64,000 bases of DNA from positions 1-64,000 of the forward strand of contig CANMLS010000003.1 in assembly GCA_947498785.1 (NCBI GenBank), read 5' to 3'. This document shows, in pieces, positions 51,327 to 59,095 of the stretch. Source of the stretch: an uncultured Aquimarina sp. GTDB lineage: Bacteria > Bacteroidota > Bacteroidia > Flavobacteriales > Flavobacteriaceae. Both the position numbers and the translations under genes were made by a program. The number at the start of each line of letters is the position of its first letter. Positions within the stretch are counted from its first letter, which is position 1. The notes under the pieces were generated by a model. It worked only from the letters and a program-made list of their open reading frames with translations. It had not been told where the DNA came from and did not search any database.

Positions 51327-52478
51327 ATGAAATCTATTTTTACATTTATTCTGCTTTTGGTGATTACCTTTTCGTCTCATGCTCAAGATGGGCAATACCT
51401 AATGTCTGTTAGCAAACTATCAGTACATAGTGGTCCTGGTTTAAACTTTAATACTATTGCTGAAGTCCCTAAAGGAACTCAAGTATATATAATGAGTTCT
51501 AACTATGGTGACTGGAGTGCTATACAGTACAAAAGTATGAACGGTTTTGTACTAACCAGAAACTTAACTAAGGACAGCAGTATTGCTGACGCAGAAAGAG
51601 CAGCAAAAGAAGCTGCTGCAAAAAGAGAAGCAGCAAAACAAGCTGCCGCACAAGCTATTGCAAGAGCAGAAGCCGCAAAAAGAGCTGCTGAAGAAGCTGC
51701 TAGAAAAGCTATTGCTGATGCAGAACGCTTAAAAAGAGAAGCCGAAGCAAATGCTGCTCAAGCTATCGCAGAAGCTGAAGCTGCAAGAAGAGCTCAAGAT
51801 GCTACTGCAAAAAGAGCATTAGCTGATACAGAAGAAACAAGACGAGCACTTGAAGAAGCAAACAGAAGAGCTGCTAAAGGTAGCACTGTTACTTCTGCTC
51901 CTATTGAGTCTGCATCCCCTTCTTATGGTTCTTCTACAACTACAAGTTCTCCTAGAGCCGCTTCTATAGAAGTATCTAGAGAAGACAAGTATTCTAGCTG
52001 GGAGAAAAAGACATATAAATCGGGGGCAACTCCAAAATCATTTAATTTTAAAGGTAAGTTTGACTACAAACTAGACAATTATCTAAAAATTAAAGTAGGA
52101 AAAAACACAGAGGTAGTTGTTAAAATGTATAAAATGGGTAAAACCAAAGCTGATGATGAATTAGTGCGTGTTACCTATATCAATTCTAACGCTACACAAT
52201 ATATTAGAAATGTCCCAGTTGGCGAATACTACCTAAAAATAGCTTATGGTAGAGACTGGAGAGAAACTGTAGTTAATGGTAAAAAATTCGGTACATTTAC
52301 TAAAAATGCACTTTATGAAAAGTATCAACAGATTTTAGATTTTAATACTGTTAAGACTTCAAAAGGTATCAATGTTCCTTCTTTCAATTTAGGACTTGAT
52401 TTATTGCCTAGTGGAAGTGGTGAATATGCTACTGCTGGTCAAGATAATGTTACTGCTGAGGAATTCAATAAGGACTAA
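51327..52478 (+). CDS. Secreted SH3-domain protein with alanine-rich coiled coil
   Basis: A 383-aa protein. Signal peptide residues 1-19 (FILLLVITFSSHAQ). Residues 22-82 are a bacterial SH3 domain (LSVHSGPGLNFNTIAEVPKGTQVYIMSSNYGDWSAIQYKSMNGFVLTRNL). Residues 85-190 are an alanine/glutamate/arginine-rich helix with short near-repeats (AERAAKEAAAKREAAKQAAAQ; AEAARRAQDATAKRA), probably a long coiled coil like TolA's. A Ser/Thr linker follows, and then an unrecognised 180-residue domain. It may bind peptidoglycan and span the periplasm; that is inference. Confidence 0.7.
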   Translation: MKSIFTFILLLVITFSSHAQDGQYLMSVSKLSVHSGPGLNFNTIAEVPKGTQVYIMSSNYGDWSAIQYKSMNGFVLTRNLTKDSSIADAERAAKEAAAKREAAKQAAAQAIARAEAAKRAAEEAARKAIADAERLKREAEANAAQAIAEAEAARRAQDATAKRALADTEETRRALEEANRRAAKGSTVTSAPIESASPSYGSSTTTSSPRAASIEVSREDKYSSWEKKTYKSGATPKSFNFKGKFDYKLDNYLKIKVGKNTEVVVKMYKMGKTKADDELVRVTYINSNATQYIRNVPVGEYYLKIAYGRDWRETVVNGKKFGTFTKNALYEKYQQILDFNTVKTSKGINVPSFNLGLDLLPSGSGEYATAGQDNVTAEEFNKD

Positions 52479-52539
52479 GCTTAACTACTTTAAAATATAC
52501 ATATTATAATCACCAAAATATAAATGTAACATTAAAATT

Positions 52540-52568
52540 CCAGAACTCTTTTTTGAGTTCTGGATTTT
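52540..52568 (+). terminator. Intrinsic terminator of the SH3 protein gene
   Basis: CCAGAACTC, TTTTTT and GAGTTCTGG form a 9-bp stem and 6-base loop, followed by ATTTT. It lies 62 bases after the stop codon. Confidence 0.85.
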
Positions 52569-52630
52569 ATGTGTAAAATAATATATGTTACATGTTTATT
52601 TTTTCAAGAAAATTATAAACATGTAAATTC

Positions 52631-52669
52631 AAAAAAGCCTATAAATAATGATATTTATAGGCTTTTTTT
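52631..52669. terminator. Bidirectional terminator next to folD
   Basis: AAAAAAGCCTATAAA and TTTATAGGCTTTTTT are perfect 15-bp arms around a 9-base loop. A and T tracts on both sides allow termination of folD (minus strand) and of read-through from the plus strand. Confidence 0.9.
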
Positions 52670-52708
52670 GATATAGACTCCTTAAGACTAAAGGAAAAAA
52701 ACAATCAT

Positions 52709-53596
52709 TTATTTTTTACTATTGCGATGCCTTTCTCTTGCTAATAGCGTATTCTTAAGTAACATTGCAATTGTCATTGGCCCAACCCCACCAGGAACTG
52801 GTGTAATAAAAGATGCCTTCTTACTCACGTTATCAAAATCTACATCCCCTACAATTTTATAGCCTTTTGCAGCAGATTCATCAGTTACTCTTGAAATTCC
52901 TACATCAATAACTACAGCATCATCTTTTACCATCTCTGCTTTTAGGAAATTAGGCACTCCTAACGCAGAAATTACAATATCAGCTTGAGAAATAATTTGT
53001 GTTATATTTTTAGTATGGCTATGAGTTAATGTAACTGTAGAGTTACCAGGCCATCCTTTTCTTCCCATTAAAATACTCATAGGCCTACCTACAATATGGC
53101 TTCTTCCTATAACCACAGTATGTTTTCCTTTAGTATTTACATTATAACGTTCTAATAATTCTAAAATACCAAATGGCGTTGCAGGAATAAAAGTAGACAT
53201 ATCCAAAGCCATTTTCCCAAAATTCATAGGGTGAAAACCATCTACATCCTTATCAGGATCTACCGCTAATAAAACTTTTTGTGTATCTATTTGTGGTGGT
53301 AGTGGTAATTGTACAATGAAACCATCGATATCATCATTTTCATTGAGTTCTTTGATTTTAGCTAGTAACTCTACCTCACTGGTAGTGCTTGGCATTTTAA
53401 CCAAAGTAGATTCAAAACCTATCCTCTCACAAGCTCTTACTTTACTACCTACATAGGTTAAGCTAGCTCCATCATTACCTACCAATACTGCTGCAAGATG
53501 AGGTACTTTTTCACCGCGTTCTTTCATTTTTTGAACTTCAACAGCTATTTCGTCTTTAATATCGTTGCTTACTTTTTTTCCGTCTAATATTTCCAT
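52709..53596 (-). CDS. folD: Bifunctional methylenetetrahydrofolate dehydrogenase / methenyltetrahydrofolate cyclohydrolase
   Basis: A 295-aa enzyme. LTYVGSKVRACERIGF has the catalytic lysine (YxxxK), GFIVQLPLPPQID is the folate site, DGFHPMNFGKMA follows, and VIGRSHIVGRPMSILMGRK is the NADP site. PVPGGVGPMTIAMLLKNTL is the C-terminal signature. It interconverts methylene-, methenyl- and formyl-tetrahydrofolate. It lies 43 bases after ffh. Confidence 0.97.
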   Translation of the reverse strand: MEILDGKKVSNDIKDEIAVEVQKMKERGEKVPHLAAVLVGNDGASLTYVGSKVRACERIGFESTLVKMPSTTSEVELLAKIKELNENDDIDGFIVQLPLPPQIDTQKVLLAVDPDKDVDGFHPMNFGKMALDMSTFIPATPFGILELLERYNVNTKGKHTVVIGRSHIVGRPMSILMGRKGWPGNSTVTLTHSHTKNITQIISQADIVISALGVPNFLKAEMVKDDAVVIDVGISRVTDESAAKGYKIVGDVDFDNVSKKASFITPVPGGVGPMTIAMLLKNTLLARERHRNSKK

Positions 53597-53639
53597 TCTC
53601 CCTAATTACCTTATACTATTATAATTCAGTTTTGCATAT

Positions 53640-54968
53640 TTATCGCATCTTGCCCATCATCTGCATCATTCGTTTTCCACCGCCTCCTTGCATCATTTTC
53701 ATCATCTTACTCATCTGATCAAACTGTTTAAGCAATTGATTTACTTGTTGTATAGACGTTCCAGAACCTTTACCTATTCGTTTTTTTCTACTAGAATTAA
53801 TGATTTGTGGTTTTGATCGCTCCTCTGGAGTCATAGAATGAATAATAGCTTCAATATGTTTAAAGGCATCATCATCAATATCCATATTTTTCATCATTTT
53901 GCCTGCTCCTGGGATCATTCCAATTAAATCTTTCATATTACCCATCTTCTTAATCTGCTGAATTTGCTTTAGAAAATCATCAAATCCAAATTGATTTTTA
54001 GCAATTTTCTTTTGTAATTTTCTAGCTTCTTCTTCATCAAATTGTTCCTGAGCCCTCTCGACAAGAGATACTACATCCCCCATTCCAAGAATTCTATCCG
54101 CCATACGAGAAGGATAGAAAACATCAATAGCTTCCATTTTTTCTCCTGTACCAATAAACTTTATTGGTTTATTTACAACAGATTTAATAGATATTGCTGC
54201 TCCACCTCTTGTATCACCATCAAGTTTGGTAAGAATTACTCCATCAAAATTTAAAACATCATTAAAGGCTTTTGCTGTATTTACAGCATCTTGACCTGTC
54301 ATAGAGTCAACAACAAATAGCGTTTCGTTAGGTGTAATTGCCTTATGAATATTCGCAATTTCTGTCATCATAATCTCATCTACAGCCAAACGTCCAGCGG
54401 TATCTATAATTACAACATTACATCCATTTTCTTTAGCATGTGCAATACCAGCTTTTGCAATAGCAACGGGATCATTATTACCTCTATCACTAAAAACCTC
54501 TACACCAATCTGGTCACCAACCACATGTAACTGATCTATCGCTGCCGGTCTATATACATCACATGCTACAAGAAGTGGTTTTTTTGTCTTCTTAGTAGCT
54601 AGAAAATTAGCCAGTTTTCCAGAAAAAGTAGTTTTACCAGAACCTTGTAGTCCTGACATTAGAATGATTGAAGGTTTCCCAGATAAATCAATATCCTCTA
54701 CATCTCCTCCCATCAATTCTGTCAATTCATCCTTGACAAGTTTCACCATTAACTGTCCAGGCTTAAGGCTTTTAAGTACATTTTGACCTAAAGCTTTCTC
54801 CTTTACAGTAGCGGTAAACTCTTTTGCTATTTTATAATTTACATCAGCATCTACCAAGGCCCGACGTACTTCTTTAAGAGTTTCAGCAACATTTACTTCT
54901 GTTATTTGCCCATGCCCTTTTAGAATGTGTAAGGCTTTATCTAACTTATCACTTAAATTATCAAACAT
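53640..54968 (-). CDS. ffh: Signal recognition particle protein Ffh
   Basis: A 442-aa protein. The N domain (residues 1-90) is followed by the G domain with SGLQGSGKTTFSGKLA (G1), DVYRPAAIDQL, IIDTAGRLAVDE (G3), LTKLDGDTRGGAA (G4) and IGTGEKMEAIDVF (G5). The M domain binds 4.5S RNA through RIGKGSGTSIQQVNQLLKQF and ends in a methionine-rich tail (MSKMMKMMQGGGGKRMMQMMGKMR), which is usual for Ffh. It targets nascent membrane proteins to FtsY and the translocon. Confidence 0.98.
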   Translation of the reverse strand: MFDNLSDKLDKALHILKGHGQITEVNVAETLKEVRRALVDADVNYKIAKEFTATVKEKALGQNVLKSLKPGQLMVKLVKDELTELMGGDVEDIDLSGKPSIILMSGLQGSGKTTFSGKLANFLATKKTKKPLLVACDVYRPAAIDQLHVVGDQIGVEVFSDRGNNDPVAIAKAGIAHAKENGCNVVIIDTAGRLAVDEIMMTEIANIHKAITPNETLFVVDSMTGQDAVNTAKAFNDVLNFDGVILTKLDGDTRGGAAISIKSVVNKPIKFIGTGEKMEAIDVFYPSRMADRILGMGDVVSLVERAQEQFDEEEARKLQKKIAKNQFGFDDFLKQIQQIKKMGNMKDLIGMIPGAGKMMKNMDIDDDAFKHIEAIIHSMTPEERSKPQIINSSRKKRIGKGSGTSIQQVNQLLKQFDQMSKMMKMMQGGGGKRMMQMMGKMR

Positions 54969-55272
54969 ATATTTTCTGGTATTATGAAAACACTATCTTT
55001 ATCGATAGATCGGTGCAAATTTAAGGATTTGAAATGTATAAAGAAAGCTCACAATTATAGAATTGTAGATTCCTAATTAAACACTAAACTTATTTCAAAA
55101 ACAGATGAACTTTTTAGTTTATTTTGGTTTAAAACTTAACAATAAATGATCTTCGGGACAAGCCCACGAGGATCATTTACTAAAATTAGGCACAAGAAAG
55201 GTACCGTTAACCTTTTGATTAGCGTTTTCATTTTAGTAAGTTTTAAAATTAGTATATAAAGATTATGTGTGT
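54969..55272. other. Intergenic region with a 9-bp inverted repeat
   Basis: The promoter of ffh (minus strand) should be at the left part. TAAATGATC (55143-55151) and GATCATTTA (55171-55179) form a hairpin with an inner GGG/CCC pairing. No gene is seen. Confidence 0.5.
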
Positions 55273-55327
55273 AAAAAACTGAGCTGCTGCTAAAAATATA
55301 ACTTAGAAACAGCAGGCAACAGCTCAG
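55273..55327 (-). terminator. Terminator of the fasciclin gene
   Basis: On the minus strand CTGAGCTG plus CTGCT pair with AGCAG and CAGCTCAG across an A/T-rich loop with a small bulge; TTTTTTAC follows the stem. It lies 26 bases beyond the stop codon. Confidence 0.75.
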
Positions 55328-55352
55328 AAACTTTTATAGGAAATAAAAATTA

Positions 55353-56684
55353 TTACATAACTGGTAACAATACCTGATCAATGACATGGATCACGCCATT
55401 TGATGCTTGCACATCGGCAGCAATTATATTACTAGGATCCATATTAGCAGCTCCTTTAACCGTTGCAGGCATATCCGTTAAAGTAATAGTTCCATTTAAA
55501 GTCATCGCCGTAGGAGTACTTGCCAGTATATCAGAAGTTATGTTACTTCCTGCAACAACATGATGATTCAAAATTGCCGCTACATTATTTTCATCTGTTG
55601 GGATTGTAATAGCTGCAAATGCATCATTATTAGGTGCAAATACTGTAAAAGGGGCTGGACTTGTTCCTAATGCTGTGTTTAAAATAGCAACAAAATCAGT
55701 AGTAGGTGTTAATGTAGTTAGAGCTTCAACTAAGGTTGAAAAATTAGCATCTGCAGTAGCAAAAGTTACAACAGTTGGAAGCGTTATTACTGTGTCTACA
55801 ATATGAATTACTCCGTTACTTGCAACTATATTTTCTGTACTCACAGTAGAAATACCATTAAATTCTACCCCTCCCTCAGTATTTATATATATACTTAGGT
55901 TTTTATCTGTAGTTCCATATGTTGCTAAAGTATTTCCATATCCTGTAGATAAATCTGTTGATTGTAATTTACCACTGATTGCATGATTTAATAAAACTTG
56001 TTCTATCTGTGTAGAAGATAAACCTGAAATATCACCTAAAGCTGTAAAAGCATCGTTATTTGGTGCTAATAGTGTTAAACTACCGCCTTCTTCGCTCAAA
56101 GCACTAATTACTGTTGCACTATTATCTGTAGCTACTGTTGCCAAAGAAGATAAATTAGGATCAATTGATACAAAGTCAATCATTTTAGGAATGTTGATTA
56201 CTTTATCTATTGCATGGATCACTCCATTAAATCGATCGATATCAGCAGTTGTCACAGTAGCTTGATCATTAATTTTAACCTCGCTACCAGATTTTGAAAT
56301 ATATGAACTAAAATCTGCTCGATTAATAACATAACCCGTTGTTATTTGATCTGAAGTGACTTTTGAATTTAACACATGATTCAAAAGCAAATCTTTTAAT
56401 TCATCTAAAGGAATATCGTCCAATGAACCTCCGTCTAAAAAGCTGTTGAATGCTTCATTATTAGGAGCAAATACAGTAAAGGGTCCATTATCAGAAAGTG
56501 TTTCAACTAGTTCTGCTTTTTCTAAAGCTGCTAATAAAGAACTATAATCTTGATTTTCATTCAAGAAATCTATAATTGTTGTCGATGTAGATGGAAAAGT
56601 GGTATCATCGTCATCACTACAAGAAAAAACAGTTACTGTAAGAAAAGTAATCAAGATGGTTTTAAATAGGGTTTTGAATTTCAT
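55353..56684 (-). CDS. Lipoprotein with three fasciclin (FAS1) domains
   Basis: A 443-aa protein. The lipobox is TVTVFSC (cysteine near residue 21), then SDDDD. Three FAS1 repeats of about 130 residues follow, each with an NxxFTVFAPxNxAF box (NGPFTVFAPNNEAFNSFL; GSLTLLAPNNDAFTAL; PAPFTVFAPNNDAFAAI) and an SNGVIHVID box (FNGVIHAIDKVI; SNGVIHIVDTVI; SNGVIHVIDQVL). It is likely a surface adhesion protein. I start at ATG 56684, before MKFKTLFKTI, not at the upstream start. Confidence 0.9.
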   Translation of the reverse strand: MKFKTLFKTILITFLTVTVFSCSDDDDTTFPSTSTTIIDFLNENQDYSSLLAALEKAELVETLSDNGPFTVFAPNNEAFNSFLDGGSLDDIPLDELKDLLLNHVLNSKVTSDQITTGYVINRADFSSYISKSGSEVKINDQATVTTADIDRFNGVIHAIDKVINIPKMIDFVSIDPNLSSLATVATDNSATVISALSEEGGSLTLLAPNNDAFTALGDISGLSSTQIEQVLLNHAISGKLQSTDLSTGYGNTLATYGTTDKNLSIYINTEGGVEFNGISTVSTENIVASNGVIHIVDTVITLPTVVTFATADANFSTLVEALTTLTPTTDFVAILNTALGTSPAPFTVFAPNNDAFAAITIPTDENNVAAILNHHVVAGSNITSDILASTPTAMTLNGTITLTDMPATVKGAANMDPSNIIAADVQASNGVIHVIDQVLLPVM

Positions 56685-56802
56685 GGTTTTACTATTTATT
56701 ATTCGATCATAAAACAACTTATAAAATAAAACTCTAACCCTCTAATGTGGTTTTAGCATTATTTTAACTTTTTGTTTAACAAAAAACGCATTTATGTTAA
56801 AC

Positions 56803-56826
56803 AAAAAAATCATCTTGAAAAGATGA
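56803..56826 (-). terminator. Intrinsic terminator of the 220-aa lipoprotein gene
   Basis: On the minus strand TCATCTT, TTC and AAGATGA form a tight stem followed by TTTTTTTG. It lies 26 bases below the stop codon of that gene. Confidence 0.85.
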
Positions 56827-56852
56827 CCTCGTATTTTATATTATTAAACTCC

Positions 56853-57515
56853 TTAGTTATCATTTTCATCACAATCAAAAACCATATCCATAATAGATCT
56901 TAACAAATCTTCATTATGCTGTACTTCAGATTTTTGACCGTTATGAAGTAATAAATCTATAGGATAATTTATACTTACTGAGGTATTTTCATTTAAATCA
57001 GACATAAATCTAAACAATATAGCGTCATGATCAATATTAAAAGTGCTTAATTCATTGGTATTTTTATCAAAAGTTGAAAATACCATAGGGTAAATAAAAT
57101 CAATACATTCTATATCATCATCAATTATTTTACAGGACTCAGCAAAAACATCTAATACTGCCTGATTTTCAATATTTTTTTCTTGATGATTGAGCATCGT
57201 TATTGTAATTGGAAATTGAATTTCTACATTATCAACATTAGATAAATTGTCATAATCATCAATTTGATCAATTATCACTTCACTTCCGTTTAGCAAAATG
57301 ACATAAGGCAAATTTATACTAAAACAATTAGCTCCATCTACTCTATCATCATAAGATCCATCATGAGTAGCAACATTTTTCATCAAACGAGCTAATTGAG
57401 AATTTTTCAGAATTATAGTATCATCTACCGGGTTAATCAACTCCCTTTCTTCTTCTTGACATCCTATACATAGTACACACATGACCATTAAAAAAAGCAT
57501 CATTAATATTTTCAT
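56853..57515 (-). CDS. Lipoprotein of unknown function beside the sigma factor gene
   Basis: A 220-aa protein with a lipobox (MVMCVLCIGCQEEE, cysteine near residue 19). The mature part is acidic and polar, with strand-like blocks (VEIQFPITITMLNHQEKNIENQAVL and VSINYPIDLLLHNGQKSEV) that look like two copies of one motif. No family is recognised. It is divergent from the sigma/FecR/receptor module, so it may be a co-regulated surface component. Confidence 0.6.
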   Translation of the reverse strand: MKILMMLFLMVMCVLCIGCQEEERELINPVDDTIILKNSQLARLMKNVATHDGSYDDRVDGANCFSINLPYVILLNGSEVIIDQIDDYDNLSNVDNVEIQFPITITMLNHQEKNIENQAVLDVFAESCKIIDDDIECIDFIYPMVFSTFDKNTNELSTFNIDHDAILFRFMSDLNENTSVSINYPIDLLLHNGQKSEVQHNEDLLRSIMDMVFDCDENDN

Positions 57516-57616
57516 TTTCAGAGTTTTATTTTCCTTAAGAATTAAAAATAAAACAATATACTATATAAAACTCCTACGTATGAAAACTATTTTTTTTTAA
57601 TTTTAACAAAAAAACA

Positions 57617-58132
57617 ATGCCAAGAGATTTATTTGAGAATGTTTGTGAGGAAAAGTTATTCTCAGAACTTTTTAGAAAACATTCTAAAGAATTGCATGAC
57701 TTCATGTATTATAAATATGGAGAGCATATTCATCCAAAAGATAAAGTTCAGGAAGCTTTTATAAAACTTTGGGATAACTGTAAAAAAATCTCGCTTCAGA
57801 AAGCGAAGAGTTTTCTTTTTACTGTAGTGAACAATCTATCATTAAATCAAATAAAACATAATAAAGTAAAATTAAAATTTCAGCAAATAGAACACAATGA
57901 TAAAACCAATGAAAATCCTGAATTTATTTTAGAAGGAAAAGAGTATCTTCTTAAATATCAAAAAGCCCTCTCCAAACTCACCGAACCTCAGCGTGTTGCC
58001 TTTCTACTTAATAGAGCAGAAGGAAAAAAACACAAAGAAATTGCCGAATTACTAGGTATTTCAAGAAAAGCTGTGGAAAAAAGAATATACGGTGCATTAA
58101 AAAAACTCAGAAAAGAAATTGAGGGAATTTAA
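57617..58132 (+). CDS. ECF-type RNA polymerase sigma-70 factor
   Basis: A 171-aa protein. Sigma2 is LFRKHSKELHDFMYYKYGEHIHPKDKVQEAFIKLWDNC (residues 18-55). Sigma4 is LSKLTEPQRVAFLLNRAEGKKHKEIAELLGISRKAVEKRIYGALKKLRKE (residues 118-167). Typical of Bacteroidota sigma factors paired with FecR anti-sigma proteins. It starts the three-gene module sigma, FecR, TonB receptor. Confidence 0.92.
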   Translation: MPRDLFENVCEEKLFSELFRKHSKELHDFMYYKYGEHIHPKDKVQEAFIKLWDNCKKISLQKAKSFLFTVVNNLSLNQIKHNKVKLKFQQIEHNDKTNENPEFILEGKEYLLKYQKALSKLTEPQRVAFLLNRAEGKKHKEIAELLGISRKAVEKRIYGALKKLRKEIEGI

Positions 58133-58189
58133 CACATATAGGGGTAGGGATTTTTTAAACACAATTGTTATATAGATAGGAATCTTGCT

Positions 58190-59095
58190 ATGAAAGAGAA
58201 AGATCTCATTAAAAAATGGTTGAATAATGCACAACTTACGCATACAGAATTAGAGGCGTTTAAGAATTTAAATGCCTATAATTCTTATGTTAGGATTTCT
58301 GATACTGCAAAGAAATTTAAAGCTCCTGATTATGAGATAGAATTTCATTTAGAAGATCTCAAAACTAATCTAACTGAAAACAAAAGTACTTCTTCACCAA
58401 AACAGTATATCACTATTTTGACACGTGTTGCTGCAGTATTTATTATAGGAATAAGTACGTATTTTGCTCTATTCTATAGAGCTAACACAACAATTGATAC
58501 ACTGGCTAGTCAAAAAACAACTATAGAACTACCTGATCACAGTATTGTAAAACTAAATGCTCTATCATCTATTGAATATCAAGAAAAAAAATGGGACGAT
58601 AATCGTAAAATCAAACTCAAAGGAGAAGCATATTTTAAAGTAGCTAGAGGTAAAAAATTTGATGTAGAAACTTCTTCTGGTACAGTAAGTGTTTTGGGAA
58701 CAGAATTTAATATTAAGCATCGGGATCATTACTTTGAGGTTATATGTTATGAAGGTCTTGTAAGTGTTAGTTATGACAACAATATCGTTAAATTGCCTGC
58801 AGGAAAAACTTTTAAAATACTTAAGAACGTAATATCCAAAGGTGAATCCAATGTTATCCAGCCTGATTGGATCGAAAACAAAAGTGTATTTTCTAGTACT
58901 CCTTATTCTCATATTCTTAAGGAATTTGAAAGACAATACAACATCACTATTATGGCAAATAATATAGATCAAAATAAACTCTTTACGGGTAATTTTGTAC
59001 ATTCAGATATTCAAACTGCTATACAATCTATTACCATACCTATGCGTTTGAAATATAAAATCAATGACAATAACATAACCCTATACAAAGAGTGA
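58190..59095 (+). CDS. FecR-family anti-sigma regulator
   Basis: A 301-aa protein. A cytoplasmic N-terminus (residues 1-75) is followed by one membrane helix (YITILTRVAAVFIIGISTYFALFY, about 78-102). The periplasmic FecR domain has TIELPDHSIVKLNALSSIEY and LKGEAYFKVARGKKFDVETSSGTVSVLGTEFNI. The C-terminal DUF4974-like part includes VFSSTPYSHILKEFERQYNI. It senses the receptor state through the periplasm and controls the sigma factor. It overlaps the receptor gene by 4 bases. Confidence 0.93.
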   Translation: MKEKDLIKKWLNNAQLTHTELEAFKNLNAYNSYVRISDTAKKFKAPDYEIEFHLEDLKTNLTENKSTSSPKQYITILTRVAAVFIIGISTYFALFYRANTTIDTLASQKTTIELPDHSIVKLNALSSIEYQEKKWDDNRKIKLKGEAYFKVARGKKFDVETSSGTVSVLGTEFNIKHRDHYFEVICYEGLVSVSYDNNIVKLPAGKTFKILKNVISKGESNVIQPDWIENKSVFSSTPYSHILKEFERQYNITIMANNIDQNKLFTGNFVHSDIQTAIQSITIPMRLKYKINDNNITLYKE

